This document shows positions 24,076 to 31,544 of a stretch of DNA of 44,034 nt, one piece after another. A model generated the notes under the pieces. The model worked only from the letters and a program-made list of their open reading frames with translations, ran no database searches and had not been told where the DNA came from. The stretch's first letter is position 1, and each line of letters starts with the position of its first letter. The position numbers and the translations under genes are program-made. This stretch comes from Deltaproteobacteria bacterium (GTDB lineage Bacteria > Desulfobacterota > Desulfomonilia > UBA1062), in NCBI GenBank assembly GCA_022703355.1, contig JAKLDU010000008.1:1-44034 (forward strand), in the 5' to 3' direction.

Positions 24076-24624
24076 ATGGATGAAGAAAGAATGGACACGC
24101 TCGGCACGGAAGAAGGGCTGACGGACGAGTGCGCCGCCGGAGGAGCGGCGCAGGAAGGCGCGCAGGCGGCCGGGGAAGATGCCGCGGCCCTGAAGGCCCA
24201 GCTGGACGAATACCGGGACAAGTACCTGCGCTCGTGTGCGGAAATGGACAACATGAGGAAACGCCTCGCCCGGGAGCGCCAGGACATCGTCAAGTACGGG
24301 ACGGAGAAACTGTTGAAGGATTTTCTCCTGGTCTACGACGCCGTCGAGAAGTCCATCGACGCCGCCTCCCAGCGCGAACCGGTGGACGAGCCTCTGCTGC
24401 AGGGCCTGAGAATGACGGAGAAACTGTTCCTGGAAACCTTGAAAAAGAACCAGGTGGAGCCTATAGAAGCAAAGAACGTACCGTTTGATCCGAGATACCA
24501 TGAGGCCCTGATGCAGGTGAACAGGCCGGATATGCAGAAAGGGATGGTGCTGGACGAGCTCGAAAAGGGGTTCATGGTGCACGACCGCGTTTTGAGACCA
24601 GCCAAAGTGACGGTCTCGGGTTGA
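24076..24624 (+). CDS. grpE: Nucleotide exchange factor GrpE
   Basis: Cochaperone that promotes ADP release from DnaK. The 182 residues show an acidic, alanine-rich leader, the long dimerising helix (about residues 40-90, with YRDKYLRSCAEMDNMRKRLARER) and the C-terminal beta domain ending in the signature GFMVHDRVLRPAKVTVS (about 165-181). The ATG lies 2 nt after the hrcA stop; GGAGG is 10 nt upstream, inside the end of hrcA, so translation is likely coupled. dnaK follows 30 nt later. Confidence 0.96.
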   Translation: MDEERMDTLGTEEGLTDECAAGGAAQEGAQAAGEDAAALKAQLDEYRDKYLRSCAEMDNMRKRLARERQDIVKYGTEKLLKDFLLVYDAVEKSIDAASQREPVDEPLLQGLRMTEKLFLETLKKNQVEPIEAKNVPFDPRYHEALMQVNRPDMQKGMVLDELEKGFMVHDRVLRPAKVTVSG

Positions 24625-24654
24625 TCGCCGGAGAACATAGAAGGAGGAGAGGAA

Positions 24655-26571
24655 ATGGGAAAAATTTTAGGGATCGATCTGGGGACCACCTTTTCCTGCA
24701 TGGCCATCATGGAAGGTGGTGAACCGAAAGTCATACCGAATGCCGAAGGGGCGCGGACAACGCCTTCCGTGGTGGCGTTCACCAGCAGCGGGGAAAGACT
24801 GGTGGGCCAGGTGGCCAGGAGGCAGGCCATCACGAACTCCGAAAACACGCTCTATGCCATCAAGAGGCTCATCGGCAGAAAATATGAGGATGCCGAGGTC
24901 CAGAACGACAAGGGGATCATGCCCTTCAAGATCGTGCGGGCCGACAACGGAGATGCCGCAATCAACGTCGACGACCGCAGGTACGCCCCTCCGGAGATCT
25001 CCGCCATGGTCCTCCAGAAGCTCAAGATGGACGCCGAGGCGTACCTGGGGGACAAGGTTGAGGAGGCGGTGATCACGGTGCCCGCCTACTTCAACGACTC
25101 CCAGCGGCAGGCAACCAAGGACGCGGGCAAGATCGCCGGGTTCGAGGTCAAGCGCATCATCAACGAGCCCACCGCGGCAGCCCTCGCATACGGGCTGGAC
25201 AGGAAGAAGGAGGAGAAGGTCGCCGTGTTCGACCTGGGCGGCGGCACCTTCGACATCTCCATCCTCGAGATCGGCGACGGGGTGTTCGAGGTGAAGTCCA
25301 CCAACGGCGACACCCACCTGGGCGGCGAAGACATCGACAACCGCATCATCGACTTTCTGGTTTCCGAGTTCAGGAAGGAGACGGGCGTCGACCTGAGCAA
25401 GGACAAGATGGCCCTCCAGAGGCTCAAAGAGGCTGCGGAGCGGGCGAAGATAGAGCTCTCCTCCATGATGGAGACGGAGGTCAACCTGCCGTTCATCACC
25501 GCCGACCAGTCCGGGCCCAAGCATCTCAACATGAAGCTCACCAGGGCAAAGCTCGAATCGCTCGTGGAAGACATCATCACCAAGCTCGAGAACCCCTGCC
25601 GCAAGGCCATGCAGGACGCGGGCATGTCCACCTCCGACATCGACGAGGTCATCCTCGTGGGCGGGCAGACGAGAATGCCCAAGGTCCAGCAGAAGGTCAG
25701 GGACATCTTCGGCAAGGAGCCCCACAAGGGTGTGAACCCCGATGAGGTCGTCGCCATCGGCGCAGCCATCCAGGCGGGCGTGCTGGGCGGCGAGGTCAAG
25801 GACGTGCTGCTCCTCGACGTGACCCCGCTTTCCCTGGGGATCGAAACCCTGGGCGGCGTGTTCACGAAGATCATCGAACGCAACACCACGATCCCCACAA
25901 AGAAGACCCAGATCTTCTCCACCGCGGAAGACAACCAGAACGCGGTGACCATCCGGGTGTTCCAGGGCGAGCGGCCCATGGCAGGCGACAACAAGCTCCT
26001 CGGCCAGTTCGACCTGGTGGGACTGCCCTCGGCCCCGCGGGGCATCCCGCAGATTGAGGTGAGCTTCGACATCGACGCCAACGGCATTCTGCACGTGTCC
26101 GCGAAGGACAAGGCCACGGGCAAGGAGCAGTCGATCAAGATCACGAGCTCTTCAGGCCTGAACGAAGGGGACATCAACCGCATGATCCGCGAGGCCGAGG
26201 AGCACGAGACCGAGGACCGCAAACGCCAGGTCCTGGTGGAGGCCAAGAACAAGGCGGACTCCCTCGTGTACACCACGGAGAAGACCGTCAAGGAACACGG
26301 CGACAAGGTGGACGCACAGACCAGGGCGAGCATCGAAAACGCCCTGTCCGACCTGAAGGACGCCCTCAAGAGCGATGACGCGGACCTCATCAACCGCAAG
26401 GCCGAGTCCCTCACCGCCGCATCCCACAAGCTCGCGGAGGTCATCTACTCCCAGGCCGCGTCGAGTGCGGGCGGGCCTCAACCCGGCGGTCAGGCGGGGC
26501 AGGGAGGCGGACGTCCGGATGAGAACGTCGTGGACGCGGAGTTCGAAGAGGTCAAGGGAGACAAGGGCTGA
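24655..26571 (+). CDS. dnaK: Chaperone protein DnaK (Hsp70)
   Basis: ATP-dependent chaperone of 638 residues. Nucleotide-binding domain motifs: [10 protein letters not shown] near residue 5, [18 protein letters not shown], the [11 protein letters not shown] segment, [12 protein letters not shown], and [11 protein letters not shown]. The linker [19 protein letters not shown] precedes the substrate-binding domain, and the lid region ends in a Gly/Gln-rich stretch and the conserved acidic tail [12 protein letters not shown] strong AAGGAGGAGAGG ribosome site precedes the ATG, fitting high expression. It ends the CIRCE-controlled operon; dnaJ is not next but lies convergently about 0.6 kb further on. 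Confidence 0.98.
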   Translation: MGKILGIDLGTTFSCMAIMEGGEPKVIPNAEGARTTPSVVAFTSSGERLVGQVARRQAITNSENTLYAIKRLIGRKYEDAEVQNDKGIMPFKIVRADNGDAAINVDDRRYAPPEISAMVLQKLKMDAEAYLGDKVEEAVITVPAYFNDSQRQATKDAGKIAGFEVKRIINEPTAAALAYGLDRKKEEKVAVFDLGGGTFDISILEIGDGVFEVKSTNGDTHLGGEDIDNRIIDFLVSEFRKETGVDLSKDKMALQRLKEAAERAKIELSSMMETEVNLPFITADQSGPKHLNMKLTRAKLESLVEDIITKLENPCRKAMQDAGMSTSDIDEVILVGGQTRMPKVQQKVRDIFGKEPHKGVNPDEVVAIGAAIQAGVLGGEVKDVLLLDVTPLSLGIETLGGVFTKIIERNTTIPTKKTQIFSTAEDNQNAVTIRVFQGERPMAGDNKLLGQFDLVGLPSAPRGIPQIEVSFDIDANGILHVSAKDKATGKEQSIKITSSSGLNEGDINRMIREAEEHETEDRKRQVLVEAKNKADSLVYTTEKTVKEHGDKVDAQTRASIENALSDLKDALKSDDADLINRKAESLTAASHKLAEVIYSQAASSAGGPQPGGQAGQGGGRPDENVVDAEFEEVKGDKG

Positions 26572-26580
26572 TACCCGGCA

Positions 26581-26608
26581 GGGCAGGGTTCCTCCGGGAA
26601 TCCTGCCC
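26581..26608 (+). terminator. Long perfect hairpin between dnaK and fmdB
   Basis: GGGCAGGGTTCC (26581-26592) pairs with GGAATCCTGCCC (26597-26608) around the tetraloop TCCG: 12 pairs including one G-T. It lies 9 nt after the dnaK stop. The tail TTCACATT has no T-run, so it is either a weak terminator, a processing/stability element for dnaK mRNA, or both. Confidence 0.5.
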
Positions 26609-26644
26609 TTCACATTGCACCCTTCCTGCTGTATATATCCCCTC

Positions 26645-26986
26645 ATGCCTATCTATGAATACAAGTGCGGAAAGTGCGGTCAGGTGAAGACCGTGTACGC
26701 CCAGGGCTTCGGGGACCCCGAAGGGCTCGCCTGCGACGCCTGCGGGGAAACGGGGCTCAAGCGGCTGGTCTCGCGGGTGAACTACCACCAGTCCTCCTCC
26801 GACCGCCTCGCCTCCTACGACCCCAGGTCCCGGAACGCGGACTCCTTCATGCGCGATTCCCGGAACATCGGCCTCCACGCCGAGCACATGCTCAAACAGG
26901 CGGGGGTCAAGCCCACCGAAGACTTCCAGAACAAGCTCGAAAACCTCAGGGCAGACCCCTCCCGCGTGACGAAAGGGGAAGACTGA
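26645..26986 (+). CDS. FmdB-type zinc-ribbon protein
   Basis: Protein of 113 residues whose first half is the FmdB/CxxC_CxxC_SSSS domain: PIYEYKCGKCG, a second pair in CDACGETGLKRLVS, and a stretch of serines (QSSSDR) in place of the usual SSS motif. The four cysteines should bind one zinc. The C-terminal half is helical and charged without recognised function. First described as a regulator of formamidase genes, the family is widespread and mostly uncharacterised. It follows dnaK after a strong hairpin. Position relative to dnaK suggests read-through expression is possible. Confidence 0.85.
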   Translation: MPIYEYKCGKCGQVKTVYAQGFGDPEGLACDACGETGLKRLVSRVNYHQSSSDRLASYDPRSRNADSFMRDSRNIGLHAEHMLKQAGVKPTEDFQNKLENLRADPSRVTKGED

Positions 26987-27205
26987 CCCCCGCAGCTTTG
27001 CTGCTCGCATCGGGGCCTCCTTTTGGAGAGGAGCGGGAAAGGACTCGAAAGAGGGGTGTGAATAGGCCGGGAAGGGCATTTCAGCCCCGGGAAGGCGCCT
27101 GCCGGCGCGAGTCAGGTGTGGGAATCCCCGATTTCTGCGCCGGGAGAACAGAAAGCCCGCGGCAGGCATTGCCCGCAGCCGGCTTCCATGGTCGAGCCCC
27201 GCTTT

Positions 27206-28306
27206 TTAAAAGCTGAACAGCTTCTTCTTTTTCGAGGAAGACTTCAGGCTCTCGCCGCTGAGCTTCGCGAACTGCTCGAGGAGCTCCTGCTGCTCCTTCG
27301 TGAGCTTCTTCGGGATCACCACCTTCACGCCCACGTTCAGGGACCCCGTCCTGTTGGAGCGGAGGTGCTTGACGCCCCTGTCCCTGATGGAGTAGATCTC
27401 GCCCGGCTGGGTGCCCGGCCTGATTTCGAGGTCGGTCTCGCCTTCCAGGGTGGGCACCTTGATGGTGGTGCCCAGGGCGGCCTGGATGAAGGAGATGCTC
27501 GTCTCGAGGAACAGGTCGTCGCCCTGCCGGACGAACGTCTCGTGGGGTTTGACCTCGATGAAGACGTAGAGGTCACCCGGGGGCCCGCCCAGGTCTCCCA
27601 GGTCGCCTTCACCCGAGATGCGCATGGTCGCCCCGGTGTCGACCCCGGCCGGGATCTTCACCTTGAGCTGGCGCTTGCGGGTGATGGTGCCCGCCGTCCG
27701 GCACTCCCTGCAGGGCTTGGCGATGACCTTGCCCGTGCCCCGGCAGTGGGCGCAGGTGGTGGAAATGGTGAAGAACCCCTGGGTCCGGTAGACCTGGCCC
27801 TTGCCTCCGCAGATGCCGCACGGCTCGGGCTTCGTGCCGGGCTCGGCCCCGCTGCCGCCACAGTGCTCGCACGGCACGGTTTTGGGGACCTCGATCTCGA
27901 TCTCCGTGCCTTTGGCCGCCTGCTCGAGGGTTATGGAGGTGTCGAACCGCAGGTCGGAGCCCCGGGTGGGCCGCCTGCGCCCGCCCCTCCTGGCCCCCCC
28001 GAGCCCGAAGACCTCGCCGAAGATGTCCCCGAAGGAACTGAAGATGTCGTCGAAATTGTTGAAGCCCTGGAACCCTCTGCCCTGAAGCCCCTCGTGCCCG
28101 TACTGGTCGTATATCTGTTTTTTGTCCGGGTCCTGGAGGACTTCGTAGGCCTCCGCGGCTTCCTTGAACCTGTGCTCCGCCTCGGAGTCCCCCGGACAGC
28201 GGTCCGGGTGGCACTTCATGGCGATCTGGCGGTAGGCCTTCTTTATCTCGTCTGGCGAAGCGGTGCGGGGGATTTCCAGGATCTCGTAGTAATCCCTTTT
28301 GGTCAT
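27206..28306 (-). CDS. dnaJ: Chaperone protein DnaJ (Hsp40, type I)
   Basis: Cochaperone that delivers clients to DnaK and stimulates its ATPase. The 366 residues show the J-domain (1-70) with HPD in MKCHPDR, a G/F-rich region (about 75-125), a zinc-binding domain (about 143-215) and C-terminal beta domains. Zinc motifs are [24 protein letters not shown] and CRECRTAG; the last lacks the central Gly of CxxCxGxG but keeps both cysteines. The end is lysine-rich ([11 protein letters not shown]). The start ATG overlaps the rpoZ stop by 4 nt. A short inverted repeat AAGCT/AGCTT at 27210-27223 overlaps its 3' end and is flanked by T-rich sequence on both strands, perhaps a weak bidirectional terminator. 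Confidence 0.95.
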   Translation of the reverse strand: MTKRDYYEILEIPRTASPDEIKKAYRQIAMKCHPDRCPGDSEAEHRFKEAAEAYEVLQDPDKKQIYDQYGHEGLQGRGFQGFNNFDDIFSSFGDIFGEVFGLGGARRGGRRRPTRGSDLRFDTSITLEQAAKGTEIEIEVPKTVPCEHCGGSGAEPGTKPEPCGICGGKGQVYRTQGFFTISTTCAHCRGTGKVIAKPCRECRTAGTITRKRQLKVKIPAGVDTGATMRISGEGDLGDLGGPPGDLYVFIEVKPHETFVRQGDDLFLETSISFIQAALGTTIKVPTLEGETDLEIRPGTQPGEIYSIRDRGVKHLRSNRTGSLNVGVKVVIPKKLTKEQQELLEQFAKLSGESLKSSSKKKKLFSF

Positions 28307-28497
28307 GACTTTTCGCTTAAGGAAATCTTCCCTTCGGCGAGCTCTCTCAGGGCGGTCACGACAGGCCTGTTCTCCTTGCGCTTGGAGAGGGCAGGCGCGC
28401 CCTTCATGAGCTGTTTCGTGCGCTTCGACGCGGCGATCGCGAGCGAGAAGCGGTCATGGACCTTGTCCAAGCAGTCTTCCACTGTTACTCGTGCCAT
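28303..28497 (-). CDS. rpoZ: RNA polymerase omega subunit
   Basis: Small RNA polymerase subunit (64 residues) that binds the beta-prime C terminus and aids assembly. It has the conserved [26 protein letters not shown] segment, a basic loop (KRKENRP) and [13 protein letters not shown], all diagnostic for omega. AGGAAGGA precedes the ATG. It overlaps dnaJ by 4 nt (ATGA); rpoZ is more often next to gmk, so this pairing is unusual. Confidence 0.94.
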   Translation of the reverse strand: MARVTVEDCLDKVHDRFSLAIAASKRTKQLMKGAPALSKRKENRPVVTALRELAEGKISLSEKS

Positions 28498-28800
28498 GGC
28501 ATTCCTTCCTGATAATCACAAAGTGAGGTAGCCTATGCCATACAATACCGGAATCGTCAAGTCCCTCCTGCGCCTGAGCCTCCGCTCAGGCAGGGGAGGC
28601 CGGCCCTCCAGGGAAAGCGGAATCTTCCCCTGGGCTCGAGGAAAAACGCGATGCAGGATGCCTGGAATGAGACAACCCCTCGCTCCTCCCCTGGGCACGG
28701 GGGAAAACGGGCCCCCTCGCACGGTGGCCGGAAGGCAAATCCTCTTCACCCGGAGCGGTCCGCGGGGGGAGGCCTGTTCCCCGGAGCCCAGGCGGGAAGA
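28498..28800. other. Intergenic region rpoZ-fba with repeats and hairpin
   Basis: About 300 nt with no convincing gene. An 8-bp perfect hairpin GCCTGAGC-CTCC-GCTCAGGC lies at 28572-28591 and can be lengthened by CTCC/GGAG flanks. Two 23-bp imperfect direct repeats starting TCCCCTGGGC (28626-28648 and 28687-28709, 20 of 23 identical) follow. The region is downstream of fba and upstream of rpoZ, both on the minus strand, so the hairpin may separate the two units, though no U-tract follows. Confidence 0.55.
28532..28560 (-). promoter_or_regulatory. Candidate promoter for rpoZ-dnaJ
   Basis: On the minus strand TTGACG (28555-28560) and CATAGG (28532-28537) are 17 nt apart, with a predicted start ~25 nt before the rpoZ ATG. 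The -35 box is good (5 of 6), the -10 box weak. No CIRCE is seen here. Confidence 0.4.
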
Positions 28801-30072
28801 TCAGTCGTCGAAGTTGCCCGTGGGGCCCCCCTCTTTTTTGAACGCCCTGGCGCGCTCGAGGATCTTCTCCCTCGTCCACTCTCCGGGGTTCTCGATTCGC
28901 TTTCCCTTGGGGCCCAGGTCGCAGGAGCCGGCCTCGAGGATGGCCTCCATGGCCAAAGGCGCCGTGTCGCCCGCGTTGAAGCAGTGCACCAGCAGGTCGT
29001 AAATGAAATCCTCGACGCCCTTGACCATCCGCTCCCTCACTTCCCTGGGCTGGGCCAGGAGCTTCTTCTCGAAGGGGAGGTTGAGCTTCTTGTAGTCGCC
29101 CTTCTTCAGGGCCTTGTCGTTGGCGTACGCGACCATCTCCTGCCACATCTCCTCGGTGACGCCCGCCCCTTTGACCTTGAGGAACTCGCCCTTCTCGTCG
29201 AGGATGGCGTTGCCGTAGGGGTTGACCTCCAGGCCCCAGGAGATCATCTGCAGGGCGGTGGCCACGTTGGCCTTGGTGGTGGCGGTTTCCGAGGCGATGC
29301 GCCTCAAGCGCTCCGCGCTGTTGCCGGAGGTGCCGTGCTGGGCGCCGGAGATGCCGTATTTCCCGAGCGCCTCGTGGATCTCCCGGGTGAGCTCCACCTG
29401 GATGCCCGCGTCGCTCTCCTCGATGCCGTGGGTGGTGCCGTTGTTCAGGGCGATCCAGTCGGGGAAGATGCCGTGGGCGTTCAGGCCCTGGATGAGGAAG
29501 AGCGCCTCTTCCGGGGTCGAGAGCCCGGCCTTGCCCTTGATCTCCCCCACCTCGGTCTCGTAGCCCGCCCACCCGGGGATGTACGCGCTCAGCTCGATGT
29601 TGGCGAGCAGGTTGTCCTCCTCGGCCATGTGGGAGGCGTCGATGGCGATGGAGGTGATGCCCGCGTCGATCATGGAGGGGATGTCGGTCCGGGCCTTCTC
29701 CACCTCCACGGACTTCTTGAGGCCGAAGTGGTCCGCGTGCACGGCCACCGGTACGGTGATGCCCAGCTCGTTGCAGAAGGCGTCGACGTACTGGGCGAGG
29801 TTCCACATGTTGATGGGGCAGTAGTCAGCCTCGGACTTGGCGATCTCGACGATGACCGCCGCGTTGGCCCGCTGGGCGGCCTTGAGCGTGGCCCTGATCA
29901 CCGCGGAGCTCCTGCCGTTGGCCGCGATGGTCATGGCCTTGCCCTTCTTCATCATGGCGCGGTCGATGACCTTGCCGCTCACGATGAGGGCCTTCGAGTT
30001 GGGGAAAAGCCTTTTGATCGTAGGGGGCCGTCCGATGGCCAGAACCTTGTCGAAATCTGCCGAATAGCTCAT
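28801..30072 (-). CDS. fba: Class II fructose-bisphosphate aldolase, long form
   Basis: Zinc-dependent aldolase interconverting fructose-1,6-bisphosphate with DHAP and glyceraldehyde-3-phosphate. At 423 residues it belongs to the longer bacterial form with an extended C terminus. Metal and catalytic motifs seen are VHADHFGL (Asp and His), IDASHMAEEDN, NNGTTHG and GAQHGTSGNS. The gene lies 42 nt after fbp on the same strand with a GGGGAGGA ribosome site; the pair makes consecutive steps of gluconeogenesis, so the transcript is likely biosynthetic. Tagatose-bisphosphate or related aldolase activity cannot be ruled out by eye. Confidence 0.88.
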   Translation of the reverse strand: MSYSADFDKVLAIGRPPTIKRLFPNSKALIVSGKVIDRAMMKKGKAMTIAANGRSSAVIRATLKAAQRANAAVIVEIAKSEADYCPINMWNLAQYVDAFCNELGITVPVAVHADHFGLKKSVEVEKARTDIPSMIDAGITSIAIDASHMAEEDNLLANIELSAYIPGWAGYETEVGEIKGKAGLSTPEEALFLIQGLNAHGIFPDWIALNNGTTHGIEESDAGIQVELTREIHEALGKYGISGAQHGTSGNSAERLRRIASETATTKANVATALQMISWGLEVNPYGNAILDEKGEFLKVKGAGVTEEMWQEMVAYANDKALKKGDYKKLNLPFEKKLLAQPREVRERMVKGVEDFIYDLLVHCFNAGDTAPLAMEAILEAGSCDLGPKGKRIENPGEWTREKILERARAFKKEGGPTGNFDD

Positions 30073-30114
30073 GCGTGTCCTCCCCAGTCTTTTTTTATGG
30101 CGCAGTGCGACCCG

Positions 30115-31131
30115 TCATGAAAGATTCTTTTTCGCGAACTCCTCGTATTCGAGCACGTCGTCCTTCGAACCGATGATGAGCGGCACCCTTTGGTGCAGCT
30201 TCGCGGGCGTGATGTCCAGGATCCGCTCGTAGCCCGTGGAAGCCCATCCGCCCGCCTGCTCCACCACGAAGGCCAGCGGGTTGGCCTCGTAGAGCAGCCG
30301 GAGCTTGCCCGTGGGCTTCTTCGGGTCCTTGGTGTCTTCGGGGTAGAGGAAGATCCCCCCCTTGAGCAGGTTGCGGTGGAAGTCCGCCACGAGCGAGCCG
30401 ATGTAGCGCGAGGAATACGGGGCCCCAAGCGTGTTGCGCTCGGACTTCAGGTAGTCGATGTACTCCCGGGTGCCCTTCTTCCAGTAGGGCTGGTTGCCCT
30501 CGTTCGTGCTGTAGATCTTTCCCCGCGCGGGGATGCGGACATTGGGGTTCGACAGGACGAACTCGCCCACGCTCGGGTCGAGGCTGAAGACGTTGACCCC
30601 GTTGCCCGTGGTGTACACGAGGTTCACGCTCGAGGAGTAGATGATGTAGCCCGCGCCGAAAAGCTTGCTGCCCGTCTGGAGGCAGTCCTCGAGCTTTCCG
30701 TCGCCGCCGCCGGTCACGCGCTTGTAGATGCCGAAGATGGTGCCGATGGAGACGTTCACGTCGATGTTGGTGGACCCGTCGAGGGGGTCGAACATGACCA
30801 CGTAGTCGCCCTTGGGGTGCTCGGGCGGGATGACGATCATGTCGGGCTCTTCCTCGGAGGCCATGACGCAGACCTTGCCGATGTAGTTGAGCGCGTTGAT
30901 GAAGACCTTGTTGGCATATTCGTCGAGCTTCTGGACCTCCTCGCCCTGGACGTTCTTCTGGCCCGTCCGGCCGAGGATGTCCTCGATGAGGCCCGCGTGG
31001 GAAACCTGGGCCGCCACCACCTTGGCGGCGAACACGATCTGGCTCAGGATGGCGCTGAAGTCTCCCCGGCCGCCGTAACGGCTCTGCTCACTCATGATGA
31101 AACGGTCTAACGAGATGATCCTGTCGTTCAT
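30115..31131 (-). CDS. fbp: Fructose-1,6-bisphosphatase, class I
   Basis: Hydrolyses fructose-1,6-bisphosphate to fructose-6-phosphate, the committed gluconeogenic step. The 338 residues include the metal motif DPLDGSTNIDVNVSIGTIFGIY, an upstream EE pair in MASEEEPD, and the substrate-binding YSSRYIGSLVADFHRNLLKGGIFLYPED stretch. The ATG has a GGGGAGGA ribosome site. It leads fbp-fba, with no good promoter seen in the ~200 nt upstream; a TACAGT sequence about 25 nt before the start codon could serve as a -10. Divergent to the trp operon. Confidence 0.95.
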   Translation of the reverse strand: MNDRIISLDRFIMSEQSRYGGRGDFSAILSQIVFAAKVVAAQVSHAGLIEDILGRTGQKNVQGEEVQKLDEYANKVFINALNYIGKVCVMASEEEPDMIVIPPEHPKGDYVVMFDPLDGSTNIDVNVSIGTIFGIYKRVTGGGDGKLEDCLQTGSKLFGAGYIIYSSSVNLVYTTGNGVNVFSLDPSVGEFVLSNPNVRIPARGKIYSTNEGNQPYWKKGTREYIDYLKSERNTLGAPYSSRYIGSLVADFHRNLLKGGIFLYPEDTKDPKKPTGKLRLLYEANPLAFVVEQAGGWASTGYERILDITPAKLHQRVPLIIGSKDDVLEYEEFAKKNLS

Positions 31132-31333
31132 GGTTCCTCCCCATGCGCTGAGACTGTACCCTATGCCGGTTTTCCGATCTCGGGGGATGATACCATTTTC
31201 AGGGGTGGGAAAGCAAGGCGATGTCGGCCTTTGTCCGACACGGCATCACACCGGGGGCGGGCTTCTGCCGTGGTGCGGAAATACCCGGCACCGCACATTC
31301 CAGAACGGGCCAGGAAAATAAATGACACGGGGC

Positions 31334-31362
31334 TTGACAGGGCAGTTGTTTCTATATATAGA
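31334..31362 (+). promoter_or_regulatory. Promoter of the trp operon
   Basis: Perfect TTGACA (31334-31339), 17-nt spacer, TATAGA (31357-31362); a shifted TATATA at 31355-31360 would give a 15-nt spacer. The start is predicted at about 31367-31369, which coincides with the leader peptide ATG. The -10 lies inside an 18-bp palindrome. Confidence 0.75.
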
Positions 31363-31365
31363 AAC
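31348..31365. promoter_or_regulatory. 18-bp perfect palindrome over the trp -10 box (candidate operator)
   Basis: GTTTCTATATATAGAAAC is a perfect inverted repeat that covers the spacer end and the -10 hexamer of the trp promoter, exactly where a repressor dimer would block RNA polymerase. It does not resemble the E. coli TrpR operator with its CTAG core. The cognate regulator is not in the window. Confidence 0.6.
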
Positions 31366-31368
31366 ATC

Positions 31369-31461
31369 ATGCAGAAGGAATTTGCCAGGATCGCACGCGG
31401 GAAAAAAGGCCTCTGGTGGTGGCGCGCCTCGAAGAATGGCGTGAGCGGGGGTTTGCCTTAG
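31369..31461 (+). CDS. trpL: trp operon leader peptide
   Basis: A 30-codon reading frame with three consecutive Trp codons (residues 16-18, 31414-31422) in the context GKKGLWWWRAS, followed by a stop at 31459-31461 just before the attenuator. This is the hallmark of ribosome-mediated attenuation: stalling at the TGG codons when charged tRNA-Trp is scarce lets the antiterminator form. No Shine-Dalgarno precedes the ATG, and the predicted transcription start is at or within 2 nt of it, so the message may be leaderless here. Too short for most gene callers. Confidence 0.85.
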   Translation: MQKEFARIARGKKGLWWWRASKNGVSGGLP

Positions 31462-31503
31462 AGCGATTCTGACCAGTCAGACGGCACCGAGCGGCAGGCT
31501 TTC
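31447..31503 (+). promoter_or_regulatory. trp antiterminator (segments 2 and 3 of the attenuator)
   Basis: GGGGGTTTGCC (31447-31457) can pair with GGCAGGCTTTC (31493-31503) over 11 positions, five of them G-U. Segment 2 overlaps the end of the leader peptide frame and segment 3 is the left arm of the terminator, so the two structures exclude each other. A ribosome that reaches the leader stop would cover segment 2 and release the terminator. In the loop between, TCTGAC/GTCAGA (31468-31481) can form an extra small hairpin. Confidence 0.6.
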
Positions 31504-31528
31504 CCAGAAAAGCCTGCCGCTTTTTTTT
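31490..31528 (+). terminator. trp attenuator terminator
   Basis: AGCGGCAGGCTTT (31490-31502) pairs perfectly with AAAGCCTGCCGCT (31509-31521) around a 6-nt loop, and eight T residues run from 31521 to 31528. It sits 16 nt before the trpE ATG and 28 nt after the leader stop. A textbook intrinsic terminator. Confidence 0.93.
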
Positions 31529-31544
31529 ATCGAAAGGAGAGAAG

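Noticed and set aside
19378-28368. A shared 16-mer (CGGTCACGACAGGCCT) in the trmH-wecB gap and inside rpoZ
   Set aside because: At this length and base composition one such match in 44 kb is not surprising; the second copy is within conserved coding sequence and the flanks differ.
28651-30120. A 489-codon plus-strand frame opposite fba
   Set aside because: It is antisense to a clearly recognised aldolase and reads as low-complexity Val/Leu/Gly/Asp sequence.
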